A DNA stretch of 64,000 bases. Origin: Desulfuromusa sp. Lineage in GTDB: Bacteria; Desulfobacterota; Desulfuromonadia; Desulfuromonadales; Geopsychrobacteraceae. Below are positions 52,930-61,777 of the stretch, one piece after another. The DNA is taken from NCBI GenBank assembly GCA_016744675.1, contig JADGDX010000011.1:1-64000 (forward strand). The letters run 5' to 3'. Below the pieces are notes generated by a model. It had not been told where the DNA came from and did no database searches. It worked only from the letters and a program-made list of their open reading frames with translations. Position 1 is the stretch's first letter. Each line of letters starts with the position of its first letter. The translations under genes and the position numbers were made by a program.

Positions 52930-53379
52930 ATGAATAATCAACGGATTAACGTAAAAACACGTCAAGTCGTACTGACCTTAACCAATGGCTCTGAATTGAC
53001 TGGCGAAACTTTTTTACAACTCCATGGTGAACATTTATTCGGGCTACAAAAGGTTGGTGAAATCGTTAATGGTGAAGACAATTTTTTCCCATTACGATAT
53101 CAAGACAAGGTCGAATTAATAAACCTTGAACAAGTTGTATCGATTACTGTTGCAGCAGAAGAAGAATTTGACCCCCTCCTCGCTCTTGGTGAAGAGCATC
53201 GAATCTGGATTGAGCCAGCAGTAGGAGAAGCACTCAACGTCAGTATCTTTGTCAACCTCCCTGGAGGAAACAATAGAGTTAAAGATTTTCTAAATCAAAA
53301 ACTACGCTTTCTACTTTTACGCCATAAAGATCAAATTGTTTACCTAGCACGAAATAAAATTTTACGCGTCCGAGACTAA
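52930..53379 (+). CDS. Small uncharacterised protein linked to pilT
   Basis: A 149-residue soluble, beta-rich protein without signal peptide, metal motif or membrane segment. It opens with VVLTLTNGSELTGETFLQLHGEHLFGL and ends KILRVRD; two similar halves are not obvious. I do not recognise a named family with certainty; a DUF6812-like domain is possible. It starts one base after the pilT stop codon, so it is almost certainly co-translated with pilT and may regulate or bind the ATPase. Confidence 0.7.
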   Translation: MNNQRINVKTRQVVLTLTNGSELTGETFLQLHGEHLFGLQKVGEIVNGEDNFFPLRYQDKVELINLEQVVSITVAAEEEFDPLLALGEEHRIWIEPAVGEALNVSIFVNLPGGNNRVKDFLNQKLRFLLLRHKDQIVYLARNKILRVRD

Positions 53380-53435
53380 TAATATTCAAATTCCCACTTG
53401 TCTCCTTCCGTGTTTTAAAGAAGCAGCCCCATTCC

Positions 53436-53476
53436 AAATTAAGTCACTTGACTTAATTTGGTCGTTCGACTAAATT
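53436..53476 (+). promoter_or_regulatory. Twin palindromic operators overlapping the tetR promoter
   Basis: A perfect 11-bp inverted repeat AAATTAAGTCA-ct-TGACTTAATTT (53436-53459) is followed by TTTGGTCG-tt-CGACTAAA (53457-53474, one mismatch). The half-site cores AGTCACTTGACT and GGTCGTTCGACT are 18 bp apart. TTGACT (53448-53453) and TAAATT (53471-53476), separated by 17 bp, form a promoter inside them, so a bound repressor would block polymerase. Confidence 0.7.
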
Positions 53477-53504
53477 TCTCCTATATAAACCTCGGGAGAA
53501 TGTA

Positions 53505-54146
53505 ATGAATAAATATCAAAGCAGCAATAAAACTCAACAGGCGCTGATTGATGCCGCCGGGGAGCTAGCCTCTGAAGATGGCTTTATTGCCGTCACCACC
53601 CGCGCCATTGCTGATAGAGCTGGTGAAAACATCGGCAGCATTCATTATCATTTCGGCAGTAAAGACAAGTTGTTTGAGGTGACCCTGCAGACTGCTTTTC
53701 AGCGTTGGCTTGATCATCCGGTGGAAAAGCTTTTAACCGGATGTGATCTGAAAAGTAGAGCTGGTCAGGCCGAAGCAGTTCGTTTAGCGATCACAAGGGT
53801 TGCCAATCTCCTATTCGATAAAGACATTCCCAACTGGCACCCTCGCGTGGTCTATCAAGTTTTGCAAACGGACAACAATTTACGAAACATTGTCCTCTCT
53901 TCGGTGATGGATCCTGAGCTCGAACAGATCAGCGTATTATTAGAAGTCATCGATTCATCCTTAACCAAAGAGCTATTATCTCAACACTTTTTATTACTCT
54001 TCACTCCTTTGTTTTTTCATGCCGACTATCGCAGCGTCATTCTGCAACAGTTAGGTCGGGAAGAATACAGTCAAACATATCTTGATACTCTGCTTGATAA
54101 CTGTATCAAACGCGCTTTGCTGTATTACGAGCTACCACTTCAATAA
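53505..54146 (+). CDS. TetR-family transcriptional regulator of the efflux operon
   Basis: A 213-residue regulator with an N-terminal helix-turn-helix (residues about 12-56: QALIDAAGELASEDGFIAVTTRAIADRAGENIGSIHYHFGSKDKLFEV) and a variable ligand-binding C-terminal domain. It heads the RND operon and two operator-like palindromes overlap its promoter, so autorepression and control of the efflux genes are likely. The inducer cannot be deduced. GGGAG precedes the ATG. Confidence 0.88.
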   Translation: MNKYQSSNKTQQALIDAAGELASEDGFIAVTTRAIADRAGENIGSIHYHFGSKDKLFEVTLQTAFQRWLDHPVEKLLTGCDLKSRAGQAEAVRLAITRVANLLFDKDIPNWHPRVVYQVLQTDNNLRNIVLSSVMDPELEQISVLLEVIDSSLTKELLSQHFLLLFTPLFFHADYRSVILQQLGREEYSQTYLDTLLDNCIKRALLYYELPLQ

Positions 54147-54174
54147 TTTATTTTTCAACTAAGTGAGATTCATC

Positions 54175-55062
54175 ATGTTCAAACGAAATGCTACAACCAT
54201 CTTTATCCTGCTGTTATTGCTATTGCCAGTGAGTTTTGCTGCCGCAACAGAGAACAATTCTAAATTGCAGATCAGAAACAGCTCTTTTAACCAAATTTAT
54301 CCGGGCACTGTTTTCGCCAGTCGACAGGCTAAATTAGCGTTTCGGGTTGGAGGGCCGCTCATCAAGGTGCCTGTCAAGCCAGGCGATAAGGTGAAGCAAG
54401 GTCAACTGCTGATGCAGATCGACTCGCGCGATTTTGAAGACTCCATCCACGTACTCGAAGCACAGCTAGCGGGTTCCGAGTCACGGCGCGATCATGCTCA
54501 GCGCGATTTCGACCGGGCACAGACGTTGTTCGACCAGCACGTCAGTGCCACGGCCGATTTTGACCGCGCCAAAAGCGCGTTTGACAGTGCTTTTTCTGGT
54601 GTGCAGAGTATCAAGGCCCAACTGCAAATCGCTCGACATAAGCTAAAAGACACCAAGCTAGTCGCTCCCTATAGCGGTGTAATTACCAGTCAAAGTGCCG
54701 AAAACTACGAAATGGTTAAGTCGGGACAAGAAGTTCTGGCAATTCAGGACATCTCAACGTTAGAGGTAGAGATCAAGATTCCAGAGAACGAAATTGCCCG
54801 TCGTCCTCTTAAACCCGGAATGAAGGTAACGGTTGATTTTCCGGCAATCCCAGACCGTTCTGTTAGCGCAACCTTGATTGAGTGGAATCTCTCCGCCGAT
54901 CCGATCACCCGTACCTACGCGCTGCGTTTTTCCTTTCCTGCACCAACCAACATCCATGTCCTTCCAGGAATGACAGCTGAAGTCAGCATTGCAGATAATG
55001 ATGGACAACCTTCTTCTTACTATATTCCGGAGCAGAAAAACGCCTCCGCCATCACGATGTAA
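54175..55062 (+). CDS. RND efflux periplasmic adaptor (membrane fusion protein)
   Basis: A 295-residue periplasmic adaptor. A signal peptide (ending SFAAA) is followed by a barrel-sandwich hybrid domain (RVGGPLIKVPVKPGDKVKQGQLLMQID), an alpha-helical hairpin (about 80-150) and a beta-barrel (TLEVEIKIPENEIARRPLKPGMKVTVDF). The C-terminus is short. The track starts at GTG 54163; ATG 54175 with GTGAG is preferred. It is between tetR and the permease gene and should form the tripartite pump with the permease and TolC-like protein. Confidence 0.9.
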   Translation: MFKRNATTIFILLLLLLPVSFAAATENNSKLQIRNSSFNQIYPGTVFASRQAKLAFRVGGPLIKVPVKPGDKVKQGQLLMQIDSRDFEDSIHVLEAQLAGSESRRDHAQRDFDRAQTLFDQHVSATADFDRAKSAFDSAFSGVQSIKAQLQIARHKLKDTKLVAPYSGVITSQSAENYEMVKSGQEVLAIQDISTLEVEIKIPENEIARRPLKPGMKVTVDFPAIPDRSVSATLIEWNLSADPITRTYALRFSFPAPTNIHVLPGMTAEVSIADNDGQPSSYYIPEQKNASAITM

Positions 55063-55077
55063 GCGAAAGGGCGAATC

Positions 55078-58000
55078 ATGAAGTCAGAACTCTTTGCCCT
55101 ACGCAAACGCACCTTGATGATCGTCTTCACAATCTTATTGGTTGCAGCCGGAGTGATCGCATATCAAAGTCTGGGGCGTTTGGAAGATCCAACTTTCACT
55201 ATTAAAACTGCTGTCGTGGCAACCACCTATCCTGGAGCCAGTCCAGCCGAGGTCGAAGAAGAAGTCACCGACCTAATCGAAGAAGCAATTCAGGAAATGG
55301 GACAGGTCAAGGAGATCTATTCCACCTCGCAGGAAGGCTACTCCTTTGTCTACGTTGATATGCAGGACACCTTTAAGTCGCATGAATTACCACAAATCTG
55401 GGACGAACTACGTCGCAAGGTGGCTGACGTCCAGGGACAGTTACCACCAGGAGCCGGGCCTTCGGTCGTCAATGATGATTTCGGCGATGTTTATGGGGCC
55501 TACTTTGCTTTAACCGGTGAAGGTCTCACCAATTCCGAACTCAATGACTACGCTGACAGCCTAAAGACAGAGCTACTTCTGTGTGACGATGTTGCTAAAA
55601 TCGATATGTGGGGTGTCCGACAGGAAGCTATCTTCGTCGAGTTTAAGCAATCGCAACTGGCTCAGCTAGGACTCACCCCACAGCAGATCATGGGGACCCT
55701 GCAGGAACAAAATCGTGTTCAACAAAGCGGCAAAGTCAAGGTTGGAGATAATTACCTGCGTATCACCCCAACGGGAAGTTTGAGCAGTGAAGAACAGATC
55801 GCTGATCTTCTGATCGGCAGTGCCCATGGTATGGTTCGTTTGAGCGATGTTGCGACGATCTATCGTGATTACATTGATCCACCACGGAATATTCTCCGTT
55901 ACAACGGCAAAGAGGGGATTGGTCTTGGCATCTCAACCTTGGATGGTGGGAATGTTGTCACCATGGGTGACTCAATCCAAGCCAAACTGGACGAACTCGC
56001 ACCCAACAAACCACCGCAGGTCGAAATAAACTCTATCTACTATCAAAGCAAGGTTGTTGTTGAATCGATCGACACCTTCGTCATCAACCTGATTGAAGCG
56101 GTCTCCATTGTTATTGTGCTGCTGATGCTGTTTATGGGGTGGCGCACCGGCATGTTGATCGGTGCTGTCCTCCTGCTGACAATCCTTGGCACCTTTGTCG
56201 GTATGGCAGCGATGAGTATTGATCTACAAAAAATATCCCTTGGTGCGTTAATTTTAGCGTTGGGGATGCTCGTAGATAACGCAATTGTTGTCGCCGATGG
56301 GACGTTGGTGCGAATGGAACATGGCGACGATGTCGAAACGGCAGCGACCAAAACGGTCAAGGCGACTATTTGGCCGTTACTCGGAGCGACTATCGTTGCC
56401 ATCCTCGCATTTACCGCTATCGGCTTCTCACCGGGAAATATCGGCGAGTATTGTCGTTCGTTGTTCGATGTCATGGCCTTATCACTGTTCTTCAGTTGGA
56501 TTTTAGCAATCAGCGTCACCCCGCTGTTCTGTGTATGGTTCCTCAAGCCAAACAAAGCTAACAACGACCATTCCCATAACAAGGGGATCAACAAGTCTTA
56601 TCGTAACCTTCTGCACCTCTCTATCCGCCATCGTGCCATTGTCATGATTGTCACAATTATGGCATTGGGTGCGGCGCTATTCGGTTTCGGCTTTATCCCT
56701 CAATCATTTTTCCCCGATTCGACGCAGCGCTACTTTTATGTCAACTACTGGAATCCTCAGGGAACGCATATTGAGAAGACTTCCGCAGATGTTGCGGAGA
56801 TCGATCAATACATCAAAGGACTGGAGGGAGTGGTCAACACCACTTCATTTATCGGCGAAGGGGGGATGCGTTTTATCATCAGCTACGATTATCAAACGCC
56901 AAATAGCTCTTTTGGACAGATTCTGGTTGAGGTCGATGATTATCGCAGCATAGATCAATTACTGCCCGATATCGAAAAATACATGGCGGAGAACTTCCCG
57001 CAGTCTCAGCCGTTTGCAAAGAAAATTATCAATGGCATCCCATTTACCTACACCATTGAGGCCCGCTTCCGTGGACCCGACATTGCGATACTTAAAGAAT
57101 TGGCACATAAGGCGGAAAAAGTTTTCGCTGAATCCGAAAACGCCCGCGACCTACGCACCGACTGGCGGCAACCGGTTGATGTGCTGCACCCACAATTTTC
57201 CCAAACCCAAGCACGTTACGCCGGAATCACCCGGAGTGAGGTAGCCAACGCTTTACAGTGGAACTTCAACGGCGTCACCGCTGGGCTCTATCGCGAAAAC
57301 GACAAACTGATTCCGATTCAGTTTCGTTCTCCAGAAAAAGAACGGGCCAGTCTCGAGAATCTCGCCAACATTCAAATCTGGAGTTCACTACAGAACAGTT
57401 TTGTCCCACTGCGGCAAGTTTCTACAGGGATTCTTCCCGTGACTGAAGATGCGCTGGTTATGCGCCGTGATCGGCAACGGACAATCACCGTCCAATGTAA
57501 TCCAACTACCGGGCTGGCGGCCGACTACCATTCCAGCGTCCGAGACCAGATAGAAGCAATTGAATTGCCCATCGGCTACTCGATGGAATGGGGTGGTGAG
57601 TTCGAAGGTTCAGCAGAAAGCCAAGCACCACTGGCCAAAGTGTTCCCCCTCTGCGTCCTCGGCATGTTTCTGATCGTCGTCTGGCTGTTCAACTCCTTCC
57701 GCCGACCATTGATCATTTTCATGACTGTTCCACTTTCGTTGATCGGGATCACCGCTGGCCTATTATTAACCGGGCTACCCTTCGGCTTTATGTCAATTCT
57801 CGGCTTTCTCGGCCTTTCAGGAATGTTGATTAAAAACGCTATTGTGCTGATTGACCAGATCGAACAAGACCTATCTTCCGGGGTTGAGCCATATAAGGCC
57901 GTGCTCGACTCTTCGGTGAGCAGAATGCGCCCCGTGTTGATGGCCTCCGGAACCACAATTCTCGGCATGGCGCCGCTGCTGTTCGATGCCTTTTATGCGG

Positions 58001-58116
58001 CCATGGCAGCAGTCATCATGAGCGGCCTGTTCGCCGCAACGTTCCTGACGCTGATTATCGTTCCAGTTGCTTACACCAAAGTTTACAAAATCAAGGCGGA
58101 TAAAAAGCATGTTTAA
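55078..58116 (+). CDS. RND-family efflux transporter permease (HAE1-like)
   Basis: A 1012-residue inner-membrane proton/drug antiporter with twelve helices and two large periplasmic domains. LGALILALGMLVDNAIVVADGTLVRME is helix 4 with the proton-relay Asp-Asn pair. FMSILGFLGLSGMLIKNAIVLIDQIEQD contains the helix 10 Lys. The GASPAEVEEEVTDLIEEAIQ block belongs to the pore domain. The N-terminus lies directly at MKSELFALRKRTLMIVF. Substrates are unknown. It overlaps the tolC-like gene by eight bases, so their synthesis is coupled. Confidence 0.95.
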   Translation: MKSELFALRKRTLMIVFTILLVAAGVIAYQSLGRLEDPTFTIKTAVVATTYPGASPAEVEEEVTDLIEEAIQEMGQVKEIYSTSQEGYSFVYVDMQDTFKSHELPQIWDELRRKVADVQGQLPPGAGPSVVNDDFGDVYGAYFALTGEGLTNSELNDYADSLKTELLLCDDVAKIDMWGVRQEAIFVEFKQSQLAQLGLTPQQIMGTLQEQNRVQQSGKVKVGDNYLRITPTGSLSSEEQIADLLIGSAHGMVRLSDVATIYRDYIDPPRNILRYNGKEGIGLGISTLDGGNVVTMGDSIQAKLDELAPNKPPQVEINSIYYQSKVVVESIDTFVINLIEAVSIVIVLLMLFMGWRTGMLIGAVLLLTILGTFVGMAAMSIDLQKISLGALILALGMLVDNAIVVADGTLVRMEHGDDVETAATKTVKATIWPLLGATIVAILAFTAIGFSPGNIGEYCRSLFDVMALSLFFSWILAISVTPLFCVWFLKPNKANNDHSHNKGINKSYRNLLHLSIRHRAIVMIVTIMALGAALFGFGFIPQSFFPDSTQRYFYVNYWNPQGTHIEKTSADVAEIDQYIKGLEGVVNTTSFIGEGGMRFIISYDYQTPNSSFGQILVEVDDYRSIDQLLPDIEKYMAENFPQSQPFAKKIINGIPFTYTIEARFRGPDIAILKELAHKAEKVFAESENARDLRTDWRQPVDVLHPQFSQTQARYAGITRSEVANALQWNFNGVTAGLYRENDKLIPIQFRSPEKERASLENLANIQIWSSLQNSFVPLRQVSTGILPVTEDALVMRRDRQRTITVQCNPTTGLAADYHSSVRDQIEAIELPIGYSMEWGGEFEGSAESQAPLAKVFPLCVLGMFLIVVWLFNSFRRPLIIFMTVPLSLIGITAGLLLTGLPFGFMSILGFLGLSGMLIKNAIVLIDQIEQDLSSGVEPYKAVLDSSVSRMRPVLMASGTTILGMAPLLFDAFYAAMAAVIMSGLFAATFLTLIIVPVAYTKVYKIKADKKHV

Positions 58117-59452
58117 AAATATTATCAATATAGTATTGCTTCTTTCCCTGACTGTGCCCGTCCAAGCAGCCGTTTTACCGCAAATCAACATGGCCATTCC
58201 AGAGGGAGATTTAACTTTAATAAATGCTCAGAAGATGGCTCTCGAAGCATCACCAAGTGTTCTCCAAGCATCAGCACGGATCGAAGCCGCACAAGCCGTC
58301 GTCGATCAAGCGCGCTCTGCTCTCCGACCAATGGTCAGTATCACTATTGGCAAACGCTACCAGAACAGCACCATGCAACCAGATTTGGCGCCAGAAACCC
58401 GCGTTAATGACAGCTTCAATATCTGGGGGGCCGGAATCGAAGCAAACTGGTTATTGTTTGATGGTTTCTCAAGTCAAAGTCGAATTCTTGCAACAAAGTA
58501 CCAAGTGGAGGCTTCAGAACAAACCCGCAATGAGACAAGACGCCTGCTAGCTCAAGCCGTGTCGAGTGCCTTTTATCAGGCACAGCTCGCGGTGGAAAGC
58601 ATGCTCATCGCTCAACAAAATCAGATTTTCAACCGAACATTGGAAGACGAAGCGGATAAGCGCTGGCAAGCAGGAAGTATCCCTGAAGCAGAAAAGCTCA
58701 ATTTTTCAGTCCGCGCGGTACAGGCAGAAACCGATTATCTGCGAGCAAAGCAAAGCTTTCAACTTGTCACAGCTGTTCTAGGTGAGTTGCTAGCCCTACC
58801 CGGCTCACAGCTGCCGCCAGAACTGTATCCCGTTCGCTGCGATACCAAGGTTTTATCAAGCATTATCCCTGCGTACAAAACTGAAATTGAGTATGCACTC
58901 GACATGCGCCCCGATCTGCAAGCCCTTGAAGCGTCAATTGCCGCTCTTCAGCAGAACAAGAAGGTCCACAAAGGAAACTACTGGCCAAAACTGATTCTGA
59001 ACGGTGGCTACTCTTACAGTAAATATGAGGAATTGGCTCCAGTCGATCAAGAAGAACATGATGCTTATGCAGGATTACATCTCAGCTGGGATCTTTACCA
59101 AGGGGGGCAAAAAACGGCACTGGTTAAGGAGAGTCAAAAAGAGATTTTGGCACTGCAACAGCAGAAGCAACAACAGATTCTCTCGATACAATCAGCGATA
59201 CGGCAAGCGATCGCTTCGGCCGAGGCAACTCGCGCCATGTACCAGCGTCAGCAGCAATCTCTCCTCTTAACCGAAAAAATTCGTGACCACATCGAAAAAG
59301 CCTATCGGGCTGGGGTTGCTAATCTAACGCGCTTGAATGAAGCCCAAACAGATCAGGTTCGGTCGGCAGGGGCTGAAGCGTCAAGTCGAATCAATTACCT
59401 GCTCGCCTTACAGCAACTTAAAGCAGCTAGTGGGCGAATTCTCGAATTTTAA
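58109..59452 (+). CDS. TolC-family outer-membrane efflux protein
   Basis: A 447-residue trimeric outer-membrane channel. A signal peptide (residues 1-20, ending VQAAV) is followed by two homologous helical/beta halves: ASPSVLQASARIEAAQAVVDQARSALRP and RPDLQALEASIAALQQNKKVHKGNYWPKLILNGGYSYSKY, the conserved motif RxxYxxGxxNLTRLNEAQ appearing as RAGVANLTRLNEAQTD. The track begins at 58067; the ATG at 58109 overlaps the permease gene and begins the signal peptide. It completes the tripartite pump. Confidence 0.93.
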   Translation: MFKNIINIVLLLSLTVPVQAAVLPQINMAIPEGDLTLINAQKMALEASPSVLQASARIEAAQAVVDQARSALRPMVSITIGKRYQNSTMQPDLAPETRVNDSFNIWGAGIEANWLLFDGFSSQSRILATKYQVEASEQTRNETRRLLAQAVSSAFYQAQLAVESMLIAQQNQIFNRTLEDEADKRWQAGSIPEAEKLNFSVRAVQAETDYLRAKQSFQLVTAVLGELLALPGSQLPPELYPVRCDTKVLSSIIPAYKTEIEYALDMRPDLQALEASIAALQQNKKVHKGNYWPKLILNGGYSYSKYEELAPVDQEEHDAYAGLHLSWDLYQGGQKTALVKESQKEILALQQQKQQQILSIQSAIRQAIASAEATRAMYQRQQQSLLLTEKIRDHIEKAYRAGVANLTRLNEAQTDQVRSAGAEASSRINYLLALQQLKAASGRILEF

Positions 59453-59536
59453 TTGGAGACAGGAAACGTCATAATCACAGCAGATAAAACAGGGAATTCT
59501 TTAAAGAGTAAATCTCAATCGTGACTATTCCTTGGG

Positions 59537-59941
59537 CTACTCTGCTGTGATCTCTTCCTCATTGAGGACCAATAAATAGCCATCGGGATCATGAATCCAG
59601 AGCTCACGGCGTTGATGCTCTTGATCGTCAAGTTCATAGGCAATGGGCCAATGATAGTGCTTGACCATCCGGTAAACATCATCCAAATTTTCACAATCAA
59701 TTTCCAACTGGAGACCACAACCAAGAGGGCCGCGAGTCAAATTTTGCAGGAGCGTTGGGTGTTGCGCTTCCATAATTTGCAAGGGTTGAAAAACTATTTT
59801 GATATTCCCCAAAAAGAGGACGAGAAAACTCTTTTCTGGACGACTACTTTCAATGAATTCAGAAGGGAGAAATAAAACCTCACGATAAAACGTCTCCGTT
59901 TTATTTAAGTCCTTTGCCCCCAAAGTTATATTTAACGACAT
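59537..59941 (-). CDS. VOC-family (glyoxalase/bleomycin-resistance fold) protein
   Basis: A 134-residue cytoplasmic protein with two beta-alpha-beta-beta-beta modules. LNITLGAKDLNKTETFYREVLFLPSEF and the C-terminal RRELWIHDPDGYLLVLNEEE are typical of the vicinal oxygen chelate fold. The first His is replaced in the first strand, so metal binding is uncertain and the substrate cannot be given. The track extends to TTG 59965; ATG 59941 is preferred. It runs opposite to its neighbours. Confidence 0.85.
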   Translation of the reverse strand: MSLNITLGAKDLNKTETFYREVLFLPSEFIESSRPEKSFLVLFLGNIKIVFQPLQIMEAQHPTLLQNLTRGPLGCGLQLEIDCENLDDVYRMVKHYHWPIAYELDDQEHQRRELWIHDPDGYLLVLNEEEITAE

Positions 59942-60064
59942 GGTTTTTTCATCCTCAAAAGTCAAATTGCTTTTTTTTTCGCTTATGGTCTAGTGTAGAT
60001 CTGATTCTATCAATGGTTGACTGAAAATTATCATCCTTTTTTCAGTTTCTCGAAAGAACAGACT

Positions 60065-60589
60065 ATGACAGCAAAGAATAAGAGTCGAGCGTTTCTCGGC
60101 TTTGGTGGAAATCTTGGGGATGTCCTTAACAATTTTGTCTATGCAAGACAAGAGCTGACCAAACACCCCCAAGTCGAACTCATTGCCAGTTCTCCACTCT
60201 ACCAAACTGCACCGGTTGGAGGGCCACCGGGACAGCCCGACTATCTGAATGGTGTCATTGAAATTCAAACTGGATTATCAGCACCCGACCTGCTACAACT
60301 TTGTCAGCAGATAGAAGATCACTTTGGTCGCATTCGGGATCAACGCTGGGGGGCGCGGACTCTTGATATTGATTTGCTTTTGGTCGATAATCAAGTCATA
60401 GAGACCCCCTCGCTGACGTTGCCTCATCCACGGATGCATCAACGTCGTTTTGTCTTGCAACCGCTCAATGAACTGGCACCAGAATTGAAGCACCCCATAT
60501 ACGACACAACCATCAATACATTGCTCAATGCCTTGCCCGACACTGAGGGCATTAACCAATTAAACCCAACATGGTCATCTCATGATTAA
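60065..60589 (+). CDS. folK: 2-amino-4-hydroxy-6-hydroxymethyldihydropteridine pyrophosphokinase
   Basis: A 174-residue folate-pathway enzyme transferring pyrophosphate from ATP to hydroxymethyl-dihydropterin. AFLGFGGNLGDVLNNFVYARQEL at the N-terminus and the signature RIRDQRWGARTLDIDLLL with the two Mg-binding Asp residues are present, followed by LPHPRMHQRRFVLQPLNELAP. The track extends to TTG 60017; the ATG at 60065 begins the conserved domain. It overlaps the next gene by eight bases. Confidence 0.95.
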   Translation: MTAKNKSRAFLGFGGNLGDVLNNFVYARQELTKHPQVELIASSPLYQTAPVGGPPGQPDYLNGVIEIQTGLSAPDLLQLCQQIEDHFGRIRDQRWGARTLDIDLLLVDNQVIETPSLTLPHPRMHQRRFVLQPLNELAPELKHPIYDTTINTLLNALPDTEGINQLNPTWSSHD

Positions 60590-60827
60590 ACTGATACTCC
60601 TCACTCTATGTGGCTTTATCTTCTATTCAATGATTTCTGGTCTCTTGCGTCCGGGAAAATCCAAACGTCCAAAAAACCAAAGTCAAGATGGCGAGGCGAT
60701 GGTTGAAGATCCCCAATGCGGAACCTATCTCCCACAAAGTGATGCATTTAAAGCCACAATTCATGGCAGGCAACACTATTTTTGCTCAAAAAAATGTTTA
60801 AAAGAATATAAAAAGGCCCAGGAATAA
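60582..60827 (+). CDS. Small membrane-anchored YHS-like (PP0621-type) protein
   Basis: An 81-residue protein with one N-terminal membrane helix (LILLTLCGFIFYSMISGLL), a basic linker, and a metal-binding-like module with three cysteines (MVEDPQCGTYLP, then YFCSKKCLKEYKKA). This arrangement fits the PP0621/YHS group. It overlaps folK and precedes the transaldolase-family gene by 33 bp. Function unknown. Confidence 0.8.
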   Translation: MIKLILLTLCGFIFYSMISGLLRPGKSKRPKNQSQDGEAMVEDPQCGTYLPQSDAFKATIHGRQHYFCSKKCLKEYKKAQE

Positions 60828-60860
60828 TTCATCGATTGACACTCACAAGGAACTTTAAAA

Positions 60861-61502
60861 ATGAAATTTTTTATCGACACAGCAGAAGTCACTGAAATCC
60901 GCGCCGCCCATGATCTTGGACTCGTTGATGGGGTCACCACCAACCCGTCACTCATTGCTAAGAGCGGGCGTGACTTCAAAGAGGTTATCAAAGAGATTAC
61001 AAGTATTGTTGATGGTCCCATTTCAGCGGAAGTTATTGCTCTTGACGCTGATGGGATGCTCCAAGAAGGACGTGAACTGGCGAAAATCCACGAAAATATT
61101 GTCGTGAAAGTCCCCATGACAACTGAAGGCTTAAAAGCGACAAAACAGTTCAGTACCGAAGGGATTAAAACCAACGTAACACTGATCTTTTCCTCTTTGC
61201 AGGCACTCTTAGCAGCAAAAGCCGGTGCAACTTATGTTTCACCCTTTGTTGGTCGCCTCGATGATATCGGCCATGAAGGAATGGAAGGTGTCGAACAGAT
61301 TCGGACAATTTATGATAACTACGGCTACACAACAGAAATCATTGTCGCTTCAGTTCGATCCCCTCTGCATGTTTTGAATGCCGGACTCATCGGTGCCGAT
61401 ATCTGTACCATCCCCTATGGTGTTATGACTCAACTAGCACAACATCCTTTGACCGATAACGGAATTGAAAAATTCCTCGCCGATTGGGAAAAAACAAAAT
61501 AG
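60861..61502 (+). CDS. Transaldolase / fructose-6-phosphate aldolase family protein
   Basis: A 213-residue class I aldolase of the short TalC/MipB/Fsa group. [36 protein letters not shown] and the Schiff-base Lys83 in NIVVKVPMT are diagnostic. [34 protein letters not shown] and [11 protein letters not shown] are also conserved. Distinguishing transaldolase from fructose-6-phosphate aldolase needs more than motif reading. It probably serves the non-oxidative pentose phosphate pathway. A strong terminator follows. Confidence 0.93.
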   Translation: MKFFIDTAEVTEIRAAHDLGLVDGVTTNPSLIAKSGRDFKEVIKEITSIVDGPISAEVIALDADGMLQEGRELAKIHENIVVKVPMTTEGLKATKQFSTEGIKTNVTLIFSSLQALLAAKAGATYVSPFVGRLDDIGHEGMEGVEQIRTIYDNYGYTTEIIVASVRSPLHVLNAGLIGADICTIPYGVMTQLAQHPLTDNGIEKFLADWEKTK

Positions 61503-61529
61503 AACCACAATTCAATAATAAGAACATCC

Positions 61530-61566
61530 AACAGGCCAAAACAATACGTTTTGGCCTGTTTTTTTA
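61530..61566 (+). terminator. Intrinsic terminator after the transaldolase gene
   Basis: AACAGGCCAAAAC and GTTTTGGCCTGTT form a perfect 13-bp stem around AATAC, followed by TTTTTTT. Confidence 0.95.
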
Positions 61567-61651
61567 TTGTCTGATAAAAAACGTATCTTCGAGAAATAAA
61601 GTTCTACAACGATGTTATGTAGAATATCAGCCCCGGATGCGGTCTGACCAC

Positions 61652-61681
61652 TTGACAACCTGCCAGATTCTCGGGTATACG
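61652..61681 (+). promoter_or_regulatory. Candidate sigma-70 promoter of sucCD
   Basis: TTGACA (61652-61657) and TATACG (61676-61681) are separated by 18 bp, about 96 bp before sucC. Visual prediction. Confidence 0.45.
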
Positions 61682-61777
61682 CATAAAAGTTCATTTTTTT
61701 CAGGATCAACTTTCTTGCTTTTCGGGATTTGTAAAATGTACGAACCCCGTCTTTCTTTCTAACCCTGTGAGGATGCG

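Noticed and set aside
56043-56594. 183-aa ORF antisense to the RND permease
   Set aside because: Shadow of the permease frame; the sequence has no independent features.
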